A DNA stretch of 64,000 bases. Source: Agromyces larvae. Lineage in GTDB: Bacteria > Actinomycetota > Actinomycetes > Actinomycetales > Microbacteriaceae. This document shows, piece by piece, positions 1 to 10,245 of this stretch; position 1 is the stretch's first letter, and each line of letters begins with the position of its first letter. The DNA lies in contig NZ_CP094528.1 of assembly GCF_022811705.1 (NCBI RefSeq), forward strand, positions 1,116,001 through 1,180,000, given 5' to 3'. The notes below the pieces were generated by a model. The model had not been told where the DNA came from. It worked only from the letters and a program-made list of their open reading frames with translations, and did no database searches. The position numbers and the translations under genes are program-made.

Positions 1-1280
1 ACTCGACCGACCCCGGGCAGGTGCGCGCCGCACTGGCCGATCGGCTCGCCACCTCGGCGCTCGTCGTCTCGTCGAAGTCGGGCTCGACCGTCGAGACCGA
101 CAGCCAGCGACGCGTGTACGAGCAGGCGTTCCGCGACGCCGACATCGACCCGGCCGGGCGCATCATCGTGGTGACCGACCCGGGTTCGCCGCTCGACGCG
201 TCGGCCCGCGAGGCCGGGTACCGGGTGTTCAACGCCGACCCGAACGTCGGCGGTCGCTACTCGGCCCTCACCGCGTTCGGGCTGGTCCCCTCGGGCCTCG
301 CCGGCGTCGACATCGCCGAGATCCTCGACGAGGCCGAGACGATCGAGCTCTCGCTCGCCGTGGACACCGACGAGAACCCCGGGCTGATCCTCGGCGCGGC
401 GATCGCCGCCGCCTCACCGCGCCGCGACAAGCTCGCGATCGTGGCCGACGGCACGCACATCGTCGGCTTCGCCGACTGGGCCGAGCAGCTCATCGCCGAA
501 TCGACGGGCAAGGAGGGCACCGGCATCCTTCCCGTCGTGCTCGAGCTCGGTGCCCCCGAGCTGGCAGCTCCCCCCGCCGACCTCCAGGTCGTGCGCCTGG
601 TGGACGACGCCGGCGACGAGGTCTTCCCCCACGACGCACCCGACGAGATCCGCGTGTCGGGCACGCTCGGCGCGCAGTTGCTCGTGTGGGAGTACGCGAC
701 CGCGGTGGCGGGTCTGCTGCTCGGCATCAACCCCTTCGACCAGCCCGACGTCGAGTCGGCGAAGATCGCCGCTCGCGGCCTGCTCGACCAGCGTCCGGCC
801 CCCGAGCCCGCCGCCTTCGTGTCGAACGGCATCGAGGTGCGCGGCACGCCCGAGGTGATCGGCGCGTCGAGCGACCTCGCCTCGGCGCTCGAGGTGCTGT
901 TCGAAGAGCTCCCCGCCGACGGGTACGTGTCGGTCCAGGCGTACCTCGACCGCGTCGACCACCCCGAGTTCGCGAAGCTGCGCGACCTGATCGCCGCGCG
1001 GTCCGGGCGACCGGTGACGTTCGGGTGGGGCCCCCGGTTCCTGCACTCGACCGGGCAGTTCCACAAGGGCGGCCCGGCGGTGGGCGTGTTCCTGCAGCTC
1101 ACCGCGCGCACCGACGACGACCTCGAGATCCCCGAGCGACCGTTCACGTTCGGCGAGCTCATCGCCGCGCAGGCGTCAGGCGATGCGAGCGTGCTCGCCG
1201 CCCACGGGCGACCGGTGCTGACGCTGACGCTCACCGATCCGGCGACCCAGCTCGCCTCGATCGTCGACGCGCTCGGCTGA
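1..1280 (+). CDS. pgi: Glucose-6-phosphate isomerase, C-terminal part (5' end outside window)
   Basis: The enzyme interconverts glucose 6-phosphate and fructose 6-phosphate in the cytoplasm, at the branch between glycolysis and the pentose phosphate pathway. The open frame enters from the left edge, so the N-terminus is missing. The sugar-phosphate-binding SIS signature SSKSGSTVET is encoded near 69-98, and the C-terminal family signature RFLHSTGQFHKGGP near 1037-1078. About 425 residues are visible of roughly 530-550 usual for this family. It ends 16 bp before zwf, which supports a common carbohydrate operon. Identity is clear from both motifs; only the start is unknown. Confidence 0.95.
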   Translation, partial: STDPGQVRAALADRLATSALVVSSKSGSTVETDSQRRVYEQAFRDADIDPAGRIIVVTDPGSPLDASAREAGYRVFNADPNVGGRYSALTAFGLVPSGLAGVDIAEILDEAETIELSLAVDTDENPGLILGAAIAAASPRRDKLAIVADGTHIVGFADWAEQLIAESTGKEGTGILPVVLELGAPELAAPPADLQVVRLVDDAGDEVFPHDAPDEIRVSGTLGAQLLVWEYATAVAGLLLGINPFDQPDVESAKIAARGLLDQRPAPEPAAFVSNGIEVRGTPEVIGASSDLASALEVLFEELPADGYVSVQAYLDRVDHPEFAKLRDLIAARSGRPVTFGWGPRFLHSTGQFHKGGPAVGVFLQLTARTDDDLEIPERPFTFGELIAAQASGDASVLAAHGRPVLTLTLTDPATQLASIVDALG

Positions 1281-1296
1281 CGGGCGGGTTGCATCC

Positions 1297-2838
1297 ATGG
1301 AACCGGCCCTCATCGAGGCGGGGCGCAATCCGCTCCGCTCCCCCAACGACTTCCGCCTGAACCGGATCGCCGGCCCGTCGAGCCTCATCATCTTCGGCGT
1401 GACCGGCGACCTCTCGCGCAAGAAGCTGATGCCCGCGGTCTACGACCTCGCGAACCGGGGGCTTCTGCCCCCCGGCTTCGCGCTGGTCGGGTTCGCCCGT
1501 CGCGAGTGGGACGACCAGGACTTCGCGCAGGTCGTGCACGATTCGGTCAAGCAGTACGCGCGCACCGAGTTCCGCGAGGATGTCTGGGAGCAGCTCGCCC
1601 GTGGCATCCGTTTCGTGACCGGCACCTTCGACGACGCGGCCGCGTTCGACCGCCTGCGCGAGGTGGTCGACCGCCTCGACCGCGAGCGCGGGACGATGGG
1701 CAACCACGCGTTCTACCTGTCGATCCCGCCGAAGTCGTTCCCGCTCGTGACCGAGCAGCTGAAGCGTTCCGGGCTCACCGAGCAGCGCGACGGGCAGTGG
1801 CGACGCGTCGTCATCGAGAAGCCCTTCGGCAGCGATCTGAAGACGGCGCGCGAGCTGAACGACGTCGTCGCGAGCGTCTTCCCGCCCGACTCGGTGTTCC
1901 GCATCGACCACTATCTCGGCAAAGAGACGGTGCAGAACATCCTCGCGCTGCGGTTCGCGAACCAGCTCTACGAGCCCATCTGGAACGCGAACTACGTCGA
2001 CCACGTGCAGATCACGATGGCCGAGGACATCGGCGTCGGGGGCCGGGCCGGGTACTACGACGGCATCGGCGCGGCGCGCGACGTCATCCAGAACCACCTG
2101 CTGCAGCTGCTCGCCCTCACCGCGATGGAAGAGCCGATCTCCTTCGATGCGGCGGCGCTGCGCGCCGAGAAGGAGAAGATCCTCGCAGCGGTTCGCCTGC
2201 CCGACGACCTGTCGACCGCCACCGCGCGCGGTCAGTACACCGGCGGATGGCAGGGCGGCGAGAAGGTCGTCGGCTTCCTCGACGAAGACGGCATGAACCC
2301 CGAGTCCACGACGGAGACGTACGCGGCGCTGAAGCTCCTCATCGGCACCCGCCGCTGGGCGGGCGTGCCGTTCTACCTGCGCGCCGGCAAGCGGCTCGGC
2401 CGCCGCGTCACCGAGATCGCGGTGGTGTTCAAGCGAGCACCGCAGCAGCTCTTCGCCGACAGCCAGACCTCGCAGCTGGGTCAGAACGCGCTCGTCATCC
2501 GGGTGCAGCCCGATGAGGGCGTCACCATCCGATTCGGTTCGAAGGTCCCCGGCGCCGGCATGCAGGTGCGCGACGTGACCATGGACTTCGGCTACGGCCA
2601 CGCGTTCACCGAGGCGAGCCCCGAAGCGTACGAGCGACTCATCCTCGACGTGCTGCTCGGCGACCCGCCGCTGTTCCCCCGCCAAGAGGAGGTCGAGCTC
2701 TCCTGGAAGATCCTCGACCCGATCGAGGAGTTCTGGTCGACGCAGGGCCGTCCCGAACAGTACCGACCGGGCACCTGGGGTCCGTCGTCGGCCGATGCCC
2801 TGCTCGCCCGCGACGGCCGTAGCTGGAGGCGCCCGTGA
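1297..2838 (+). CDS. zwf: Glucose-6-phosphate 1-dehydrogenase
   Basis: Oxidises glucose 6-phosphate to 6-phosphogluconolactone with NADP, the first oxidative pentose phosphate step. The 513-residue length is normal. The dinucleotide-binding motif GVTGDL is at residues 34-39 and the active-site signature RIDHYLGK at 202-209. The ATG at 1297 follows pgi by 16 bp. The stop overlaps the start of opcA by 4 bp, so the enzyme and its actinobacterial/cyanobacterial-type assembly factor are translationally coupled. pgl follows, giving the usual zwf-opcA-pgl order. Confidence 0.98.
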   Translation: MEPALIEAGRNPLRSPNDFRLNRIAGPSSLIIFGVTGDLSRKKLMPAVYDLANRGLLPPGFALVGFARREWDDQDFAQVVHDSVKQYARTEFREDVWEQLARGIRFVTGTFDDAAAFDRLREVVDRLDRERGTMGNHAFYLSIPPKSFPLVTEQLKRSGLTEQRDGQWRRVVIEKPFGSDLKTARELNDVVASVFPPDSVFRIDHYLGKETVQNILALRFANQLYEPIWNANYVDHVQITMAEDIGVGGRAGYYDGIGAARDVIQNHLLQLLALTAMEEPISFDAAALRAEKEKILAAVRLPDDLSTATARGQYTGGWQGGEKVVGFLDEDGMNPESTTETYAALKLLIGTRRWAGVPFYLRAGKRLGRRVTEIAVVFKRAPQQLFADSQTSQLGQNALVIRVQPDEGVTIRFGSKVPGAGMQVRDVTMDFGYGHAFTEASPEAYERLILDVLLGDPPLFPRQEEVELSWKILDPIEEFWSTQGRPEQYRPGTWGPSSADALLARDGRSWRRP

Positions 2839-3797
2839 TCGTCGACCTTCCCGACACCACCACGAGCCGGATCTCGAAAGAGCTCGTGAAACTCCGCGAG
2901 GAGGGCGGTGCGGTGGCCCTCGGCCGCGTGCTCACGCTCATCATCGCAACCGCCCCCGGCGCCGAAGAGGAGGCGATCGAGGCGGCGAACGACGCATCTC
3001 GGGAGCATCCGATGCGCGTCATCGTCGTGGCCACCGAGCCCGGCACCGAGGATGCGGCCGTCGAGCCGCGCCTCGACGCCGAGATCCGCGTCGGCGGTGA
3101 CGCCGGCGCGAGCGAGGTCATCGTGCTGCGCGCGACCGGCGACGCCGCCCGCGACGAGGAGAGCCTGATCACGGGCCTCCTGCTGCCCGACGCGCCGGTG
3201 GTGACCTGGTGGCCCGGCATCGCTCCGGCGGTGCCCGGCGAGGCTCCGCTCGGTCGGTTCGCGCAGCGGCGCATCACGGATGCATCGGCTCAGCCCGATC
3301 CGCAGGGCGCTCTGCTGACCCTGCAGCGCAACTACACGCCGGGCGACGCCGACTTCGCGTGGACCCGGCTCACGCTGTGGCGCGCGCAGCTCGCCGCGGT
3401 GCTCGACCAGCCGCCGTACGCACCGGTGACCGGTGTGCAGGTCACCGGGGCGATCGACTCGCCCTCGACGACGCTGCTCGCGGCGTGGCTGCGGATGCAG
3501 CTGGGTGCGCAGACCGACTACGTGCTCACACCGGTCGAAGCAGGGTCGCACGGCATCCACGGCGTGGTGCTCGAGCGTCCGACCGGTCCCATCGAGCTCA
3601 TCCGCGACGTTCCGGGTGTCGCCACCCTCCGTCAGCCCGGGCAGCCCGTGCACGACGTCGCGCTGCCTCGCCGCAGCCTTCGCGACTGCCTGGCCGACGA
3701 GCTGCGCCGCCTCGACCCCGACGAGTTGTACGGTGAGGTGATCACGAACGGGCTTCAGCAGCTCGGTGAAGCCGAGTCGGAGGGCGCAGACGCATGA
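2835..3797 (+). CDS. opcA: Glucose-6-phosphate dehydrogenase assembly protein OpcA
   Basis: OpcA proteins promote oligomerisation and allosteric activation of glucose-6-phosphate dehydrogenase. The 320-residue protein starts with GTG overlapping the zwf stop (GTGA) and opens with the family-typical segment IVDLPDTTTSRISKELVKLR. A central segment around residues 110-130 reads LLPDAPVVTWWPG, a recognisable OpcA feature. No catalytic motif is expected. Its place between zwf and pgl with 4-bp overlaps on both sides supports a dedicated role on Zwf. The assignment is strong from sequence style and context. Confidence 0.95.
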   Translation: MIVDLPDTTTSRISKELVKLREEGGAVALGRVLTLIIATAPGAEEEAIEAANDASREHPMRVIVVATEPGTEDAAVEPRLDAEIRVGGDAGASEVIVLRATGDAARDEESLITGLLLPDAPVVTWWPGIAPAVPGEAPLGRFAQRRITDASAQPDPQGALLTLQRNYTPGDADFAWTRLTLWRAQLAAVLDQPPYAPVTGVQVTGAIDSPSTTLLAAWLRMQLGAQTDYVLTPVEAGSHGIHGVVLERPTGPIELIRDVPGVATLRQPGQPVHDVALPRRSLRDCLADELRRLDPDELYGEVITNGLQQLGEAESEGADA

Positions 3798-4564
3798 CGA
3801 ACGATCGGCGGGTGCTCGTGCACCCCGACAAGGGCGCCCTCGCGGGGGCGGTCGCGGCGCGGTTCATCACGAAGACCCTCGACATCCTCGACGACCAGGA
3901 GCTCGCGCACATCGTGCTCACCGGCGGGTCGATGGGTGCCGCCGTGCTGGAGGCCGTCTCCGCATCGCCCGCACGCACCACGATCGACTGGTCGCGGGTG
4001 CACGTGTGGTGGGGTGACGAGCGCTGGGTGGACGCGGGATCCGCCGATCGCAACGACGCCCAGGCCGACGCGGCCCTCCTGGATGACCTCGACCTCTCGG
4101 CCGAGAACGTGCATCGTTTCCCCGCGGCGGACTCCGGAGTCGACCTCGACGAGGCCGCCGATCGCTATGCGGCCGAGCTCGCCGCGTGGGCGGCGCCCGG
4201 CTTCGCGCACCCCGTGTTCGACATCACGTTCCTCGGCGTCGGACCCGACGGCCACATCGCGTCGCTCTTCCCGCACCGTTCCGGCATCCGGGTCACCGAT
4301 CGCACGGTGATCCCGGTGCGCAACTCCCCCAAGCCGCCGCCCGAGCGGCTCAGTCTCACCCGCCCGGTGCTGAACGCGTCGCAGCGGGTGTGGTTCGTGC
4401 TCGCCGGAGCCGACAAGGCATCGGCGCTGGGCCTCGCGCTCGCGGGGGCGTCGCGCGACGAGGTTCCGGTCGCGGGCATCAAGGGCCGGCGACGCACCGT
4501 CTTCTTCGTCGACCAGGATGCTGCGGCCGAAGTGCCCGAGGAGCTCATCGCGCGCGACTATTGA
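3794..4564 (+). CDS. pgl: 6-phosphogluconolactonase
   Basis: Hydrolyses 6-phosphogluconolactone made by Zwf to 6-phosphogluconate. The 256-residue protein has the SIS-like/NagB-fold landmarks of the DevB family: the phosphate loop LTGGSMG near residues 37-43, the strand WSRVHVWWGDERWV near 66-79, and FLGVGPDGHIASLFPH near 146-161. The ATG overlaps the opcA stop by 4 bp. Translation ends inside the first unit of an 18-bp tandem repeat, and a long hairpin follows, so this is the last gene of the plus-strand operon. Confidence 0.96.
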   Translation: MTNDRRVLVHPDKGALAGAVAARFITKTLDILDDQELAHIVLTGGSMGAAVLEAVSASPARTTIDWSRVHVWWGDERWVDAGSADRNDAQADAALLDDLDLSAENVHRFPAADSGVDLDEAADRYAAELAAWAAPGFAHPVFDITFLGVGPDGHIASLFPHRSGIRVTDRTVIPVRNSPKPPPERLSLTRPVLNASQRVWFVLAGADKASALGLALAGASRDEVPVAGIKGRRRTVFFVDQDAAAEVPEELIARDY

Positions 4565-4614
4565 CCCGCGCAGGTCTCTTGACCCGCGCAGGCCTCTTGA
4601 CCCGCGCAGGCCGC
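4561..4614 (+). repeat. Three tandem copies of an 18-bp unit directly after pgl
   Basis: Unit 1 (4561-4578) is TTGACCCGCGCAGGTCTC. Unit 2 (4579-4596) differs by one base, and unit 3 (4597-4614) by that base plus one more near its end. The first unit contains the pgl TGA stop codon at 4562-4564. The array lies between the stop and the terminator hairpin and so would be transcribed in the pgl 3' untranslated region. No coding function is seen. Confidence 0.9.
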
Positions 4615-4623
4615 ACGATCACA

Positions 4624-4664
4624 CGAAGGGGCGGGCCGATCCATCGGATCGGCCCGCCCCTTCG
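4624..4664. terminator. Bidirectional terminator between pgl and rbpA
   Basis: A perfect 19-bp inverted repeat (4624-4642 with 4646-4664) closes a 3-nt loop. It sits between two convergent genes, pgl (+) and rbpA (-), so one hairpin can end both transcripts. There is no long T tract on either side, as is usual in high-GC actinomycetes. Confidence 0.85.
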
Positions 4665-4680
4665 ATCGCGGTGTGCGAGG

Positions 4681-5046
4681 TCAGTCGGTCGTCGCGGTGC
4701 CGCGGCGGGCGCGCAACTGCTGGAGCGCCTCCTCGAGCAGCGTCGCCGCCTCCTCCTCGGAACGGCGCTCCTTCACGTACGCGAGGTGCGTCTTGTACGG
4801 CTCGGTCTTCGCGAGCGCGGGCGGGTTGTCGCGGTCGCGACCGGCGGGAAGACCGGTCGACGGACTGTCGATGACGTCGGGGATCTCGTCTTCGGGCAGA
4901 TTGGCCGCGAAGTAGCGGATCGTCTCGTTGCCCTTCGCGTCCCAGTAGCTCACCGCGATGCGGTCGGCGTGGACGCCGTGGTCCTGCTCCCCCATCGGGC
5001 CTGCTCCCACGCGGGAGCCGCGAATCGCGCTGTTGCCGGAAACCAT
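4681..5046 (-). CDS. rbpA: RNA polymerase-binding protein RbpA
   Basis: RbpA binds RNA polymerase holoenzyme and group I/II sigma factors and stabilises open complexes; it is restricted to actinobacteria. The 121-residue protein begins with the typical AIRGSRVG segment near residues 6-13. The core ends with YWDAKGNE, and the C-terminal sigma-interacting helix runs through EEAATLLEEALQQLRARR. It lies 13 bp downstream of secG and is probably co-transcribed with it. The pgl/rbpA terminator closes the unit. The start gives the normal family length. Confidence 0.93.
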   Translation of the reverse strand: MVSGNSAIRGSRVGAGPMGEQDHGVHADRIAVSYWDAKGNETIRYFAANLPEDEIPDVIDSPSTGLPAGRDRDNPPALAKTEPYKTHLAYVKERRSEEEAATLLEEALQQLRARRGTATTD

Positions 5047-5059
5047 CGGAACCTCTCGA

Positions 5060-5311
5060 TCAGAGTGCGGTGTCGAACTTGGTGATCAATCCGAGCACCA
5101 CGATGCAGGCGATCCAGACGACGCCGAGGATCACGGTGATGCGGTTCAGATTGCGTTCAGCCACGCCCGACGCGCCGAGATTCGACGTCACGCCGCCGCC
5201 GAACATGTCGGACAGACCCCCGCCGCGGCCTTTGTGCAGCAGGATCAGCAGCGTCAGCAACAGGCTGGTGAGGCCGAGCAGCACCTGCAGTACGACCTGG
5301 AGAATCTCCAC
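5060..5311 (-). CDS. secG: Preprotein translocase subunit SecG
   Basis: SecG is the small membrane subunit of the SecYEG translocon. I choose the GTG at 5309-5311 because the purine-rich sequence GGAAAGG lies about 7 nt upstream and because it gives an 83-residue protein of usual size. The upstream extension is Arg-rich and unlike SecG. Two membrane segments are visible, near residues 3-22 (VVLQVLLGLTSLLLTLLILL) and 58-78, separated by the conserved loop HKGRGGGLSDMFGG. It follows gap-pgk-tpiA, as in other actinobacteria, but behind a terminator and its own candidate promoter. Confidence 0.93.
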   Translation of the reverse strand: MEILQVVLQVLLGLTSLLLTLLILLHKGRGGGLSDMFGGGVTSNLGASGVAERNLNRITVILGVVWIACIVVLGLITKFDTAL

Positions 5312-5356
5312 GGTGAACCCTTTCCAGGCACGACGCAGTGGACGTGCCGACTTACG

Positions 5357-5386
5357 AGTATAGCCAGAGCGCGGGCCCACGGCCGA
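5357..5386 (-). promoter_or_regulatory. Candidate secG-rbpA promoter
   Basis: Reading on the minus strand, a -10 hexamer TATACT (5357-5362) is preceded, 18 bp upstream, by a weak -35-like TTCGGC (5381-5386) embedded in the tpiA terminator hairpin. The predicted leader before the secG GTG is about 40 nt and contains the SD. The -10 is close to consensus; the -35 is poor. Confidence 0.5.
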
Positions 5387-5400
5387 AGCCGGGGGCCCGC
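5371..5400 (-). terminator. Terminator after tpiA
   Basis: An interrupted hairpin: 8 bp (5371-5378 with 5393-5400), a single mismatch, then 4 bp (5380-5383 with 5388-5391) around a CGAA tetraloop. It begins 5 nt past the tpiA stop and separates the glycolytic operon from secG-rbpA. Confidence 0.75.
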
Positions 5401-5404
5401 CGGA

Positions 5405-6193
5405 TCAGGCTCCGATGTGCTTCTTGAAGCGGACGATCGCGCTGAACTCGTCGATGTCGAGGCTCGCTCCGCCGACGAGCGCACCGTCGACGTTCGGCTC
5501 GCGCATGAACGCGGCGATGTTCGCGGCCTTGACCGACCCGCCGTAGAGGATGCGCGTGCGCGCGGCGATCTCGTCGCCGAGCAGCTCCGCGAGGACGCCT
5601 CGCAGCGCCGCCGCAACCTGCTCGGCCTGCTCGGGCGTCGCCGCCTGACCCGACCCGATCGCCCAGACCGGCTCGTACGCGACGACGATCTCCTTCGAGG
5701 CGTCGACGCCGGCCAGCGCCGCGCGCAGCTGCGCAACGGGCACCGCACTCGCACCGTGCTGCTCGAGATCCTCGGCCGTCTCGCCGACGCAGAGCACGGG
5801 CACCAGCCCGTGCCGCTGGGCGGCGAGCACCTTCGCGTTCACCTCGGCATCGGTCTCGCCGTGCAGGGTCCGCCGCTCGGAGTGCCCGATGATGACGTAC
5901 GCGCAGTCGAGCTGCGCGAGGAAGGCACCCGAGATCTCGCCGGTGTAGGCACCGGAGTCGTGCGCCGACAGGTCCTGCCCGCCGTACGCGATCGGCAGCG
6001 AGTCGGCCGCCACCAGCGTCTGCACGCTGCGCAGATCGGTGAACGGCGGGAACACCGCCACCTCGGCGTCGGCGGGGGCGTGCTTCGCCTCCGCCAACGA
6101 CCAGGCGAGCTTCTGCACGAACGCGATCGCCTGCAGGTGATCGAGGTTCATCTTCCAGTTGCCGGCGATGAGCGGCGTACGGTTCACTGCCAT
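5405..6193 (-). CDS. tpiA: Triosephosphate isomerase
   Basis: Interconverts dihydroxyacetone phosphate and glyceraldehyde 3-phosphate. I place the start at the ATG at 6191-6193, giving 262 residues beginning [16 protein letters not shown], the classic N-terminus; the frame stays open further upstream inside pgk but that is not TIM-like. The catalytic His lies in IIGHSERR near residue 95 and the catalytic Glu in [13 protein letters not shown] near residue 170. The phosphate loop YGGSV is near residue 218. The start overlaps the end of pgk by 10 bp, indicating coupling. Confidence 0.97.
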   Translation of the reverse strand: MAVNRTPLIAGNWKMNLDHLQAIAFVQKLAWSLAEAKHAPADAEVAVFPPFTDLRSVQTLVAADSLPIAYGGQDLSAHDSGAYTGEISGAFLAQLDCAYVIIGHSERRTLHGETDAEVNAKVLAAQRHGLVPVLCVGETAEDLEQHGASAVPVAQLRAALAGVDASKEIVVAYEPVWAIGSGQAATPEQAEQVAAALRGVLAELLGDEIAARTRILYGGSVKAANIAAFMREPNVDGALVGGASLDIDEFSAIVRFKKHIGA

Positions 6194-7398
6194 CCGAGCA
6201 CCTCCAGTCCGGGAAGCTGCTTGCCTTCGAGGAACTCGAGGCTCGCGCCGCCGCCGGTCGAGATGTGTCCGAACTGGTCGTCGGAGAACCCGAGCTGGCG
6301 GACCGCAGCAGCCGAGTCGCCGCCGCCGACCACGCTGAGGCCGTCGACCTCGGTGAGCGACTGGGCGACCGTGCGGGTGCCTTCGGCGAACGGCGTCAGC
6401 TCGAACACGCCCATCGGGCCGTTCCAGAACACGGTCTTCGACGCACGGATCCGTTCGGCGAAGGCCTCGGCCGTCTCGGGGCCGATGTCGAGTCCGAGCC
6501 CGGCGGCGCCGAACGCGGTCTGCTCGATCGCGTCGGCCGCGGCGACCTCGTGGGCCGCGTCGGCCGAGAAGGACTCGGCGACGACGACATCGGTCGGCAG
6601 CACCAGTTCGACGCCGCGCTCGGCGGCCTCGTCGAGGTACCCGCGCACGGTGTCGATCTGGTCGGCCTCGAGGAGGCTCTTGCCCACGGCATGGCCCTGC
6701 GCGGCCAGGAAGGTGAACAGCATGCCTCCGCCGATGAGCAGCGCGTCCACGCGCGGCAGCAGGTGGGCGATGACGCCGAGCTTGTCGGACACCTTCGAGC
6801 CGCCGAGCACGACCGTGTAGGGCCGCTCGGGGTTCTCGGTGAGCCGGTCGAGCACGTCGAGCTCGGCCGCGATCAGGAGGCCGGCGGCACTCGGCCGCAG
6901 CTGCTCCAGATCCCACACGCTCGCCTGCTTGCGGTGCACGACGCCGAACCCGTCGGAGACGACGGCGTCGGCGAACCCGGCGAGCTGCTCGGCGAACGCG
7001 CGTCGCTCGTCGTCGTCCTTGCTGGTCTCGCCCGGGTTGAAGCGCAGGTTCTCGAGCACGAGCACCTGCCCGTCGGCGAGCGCCGCGACCTTCGCCGCGG
7101 CATCCGGGCCGACCGTGTCGGCCGCGAACGCGACCTCGGCGCCGAGCAGCTCACCGAGCCGCTCGGCCACCGGAGCCAGGCTGTACCGGGGATCGGGCGC
7201 CCCGTCGGGGCGGCCCAGGTGGGAGACCACGATGACGCGGGCACCCTGCCCGGTCAGGGCCTGAATGGTCGGCACCGACGCCCGCACGCGGCCGTCGTCC
7301 GTGATGACCTCACCCTGAAGCGGGACGTTGAGGTCGGATCGGACGACGACGCGCTTGCCGGCGAGCGGACCGAGGGAATCGATCGTTCGCAGCGACAT
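6184..7398 (-). CDS. pgk: Phosphoglycerate kinase
   Basis: Transfers phosphate from 1,3-bisphosphoglycerate to ADP. The 404-residue protein starts at the ATG at 7396-7398 with [12 protein letters not shown] close to the N-terminus. It carries VVSHLGRP and LENLRF, and ends with the nucleotide-binding GGGDSAAAV and [14 protein letters not shown]. The segment that commonly reads NDAFGTAHR in other phyla is [10 protein letters not shown] here, a variation worth noting but embedded in an otherwise intact enzyme. It sits 14 bp after gap and overlaps tpiA by 10 bp. Confidence 0.97.
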   Translation of the reverse strand: MSLRTIDSLGPLAGKRVVVRSDLNVPLQGEVITDDGRVRASVPTIQALTGQGARVIVVSHLGRPDGAPDPRYSLAPVAERLGELLGAEVAFAADTVGPDAAAKVAALADGQVLVLENLRFNPGETSKDDDERRAFAEQLAGFADAVVSDGFGVVHRKQASVWDLEQLRPSAAGLLIAAELDVLDRLTENPERPYTVVLGGSKVSDKLGVIAHLLPRVDALLIGGGMLFTFLAAQGHAVGKSLLEADQIDTVRGYLDEAAERGVELVLPTDVVVAESFSADAAHEVAAADAIEQTAFGAAGLGLDIGPETAEAFAERIRASKTVFWNGPMGVFELTPFAEGTRTVAQSLTEVDGLSVVGGGDSAAAVRQLGFSDDQFGHISTGGGASLEFLEGKQLPGLEVLGWQ

Positions 7399-7412
7399 CT
7401 CGAAAGCTCGAC

Positions 7413-9139
<1,727 letters not shown>

Positions 9140-9201
9140 TCCTTCTCCTTGTCAGGTGCCGGGAACCGGGCTTCTGCCCGGGTGTACCGCGGCCGTCTTC
9201 G

Positions 9202-9207
9202 AGTCTA
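9202..9207 (-). promoter_or_regulatory. Candidate sodA -10 element
   Basis: TAGACT on the minus strand in the 101-bp whiA-sodA gap. It predicts a transcript start near 9194 and a leader of about 55 nt. That leader would contain a 6-bp hairpin with a 4-nt loop (9166-9181) and the strong sodA SD. The hairpin could instead be the whiA terminator. No convincing -35 is visible. Confidence 0.4.
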
Positions 9208-9240
9208 TGCCCGCATCCGCGCGACCGGTCGGGGGTTGCG

Positions 9241-10221
9241 TCACACCACGTCGAGATCGGCCGGAAGGCTCGCCTCGGTGCCGGGGACGCCCAGCTCGAC
9301 GGCGCGCTTGTCGGCCATCGCGAGCAGTCGGCGGATGCGGCCGGCCACCGCGTCCTTGGTCATCGGCGGGTCGGCGTGATGGCCGAGCTCGTCGAGGCTG
9401 GCGTCGCGGTGCGCGAGCCGCAGCTCGCCCGCGTACTTCAGGTGGTCGGGGATGTCGTCGCCCAGCAGTTCCATGGCGCGCTCGACGCGGGCGCAGGCCG
9501 CGACGGCGGCTTGCGCACTGCGCCGCAGGTTCGCGTCGTCGAAGTTCACCAGCCGGTTCGCGGTGGCGCGCACCTCGCGCCGCTGGCGCAATTCCTCCCA
9601 GTTGCGCACCGTGTCGGTCGCGCCCATCAGCTCGAGCATCGCACTGATCGCCTCGCCGTCGCGGATGACGACCCGGTGCACGCCGCGCACCTCCCGCGCC
9701 TTCGCCGAAACGCCCAGCCGCCCGGCTGCGCCCACCAGCGCCATCGCGGTCTCGTTGCCGGGGCACGTGATCTCCAGCGCCGCGGAACGGCCCGGGTCGG
9801 TGAGGCTGCCGTGCGCGAGGAACGCCCCGCGCCAGACGGCGGCGACCTCGGGACGCGACCCGGTCGTCAGCCGGTTCGGCAGCCCGCGCACGGGCCGACG
9901 ACGCGCATCGAGCAGGCCGGTCTGCCGGGCGAGGGTCTCACCGCCCTCGAGCACCCGGACGAGGTACTGGTTCTGCCGCCGCAGGCCCGACGCCGAGATC
10001 ACCGACACCGTCGGCCGCACGCCGTACAGTTCGCCGAGGTCGCGGGTGACCCGCTTCGCGATCGCGGGCGAGTCCAGCTCGGCCTCGATCGCGATGCGGT
10101 TCGAGATGATGTGCAGGCCGCCCGCGAACCGGAGGATCGAGGCGAGCTCGGCGGCCCGCACACTCGTCTTCTGGACCTCGACGCGAGCGAGTTCCTCCTT
10201 CACATCTGCGGTCAATGCCAC
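9241..10221 (-). CDS. whiA: DNA-binding regulator WhiA
   Basis: WhiA combines a LAGLIDADG-like homing-endonuclease fold with a C-terminal helix-turn-helix. It is needed for sporulation septation in Streptomyces and is conserved in non-sporulating Gram-positives. The 326-residue GTG-start product has the family N-terminus ([12 protein letters not shown]) and [10 protein letters not shown] near residue 30. Its C-terminal HTH region, around residues 265-300, includes [21 protein letters not shown]. The gene follows rapZ by 24 bp; the yvcK gene that commonly separates them is absent. Confidence 0.95.
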   Translation of the reverse strand: MALTADVKEELARVEVQKTSVRAAELASILRFAGGLHIISNRIAIEAELDSPAIAKRVTRDLGELYGVRPTVSVISASGLRRQNQYLVRVLEGGETLARQTGLLDARRRPVRGLPNRLTTGSRPEVAAVWRGAFLAHGSLTDPGRSAALEITCPGNETAMALVGAAGRLGVSAKAREVRGVHRVVIRDGEAISAMLELMGATDTVRNWEELRQRREVRATANRLVNFDDANLRRSAQAAVAACARVERAMELLGDDIPDHLKYAGELRLAHRDASLDELGHHADPPMTKDAVAGRIRRLLAMADKRAVELGVPGTEASLPADLDVV

Positions 10222-10245
10222 GTGGTCGTTCCCATCTGTCGTACG

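Noticed and set aside
4561..4614. Possible CRISPR-like array
   Set aside because: The three copies are contiguous without spacers and the unit is only 18 bp; it is a simple tandem repeat.
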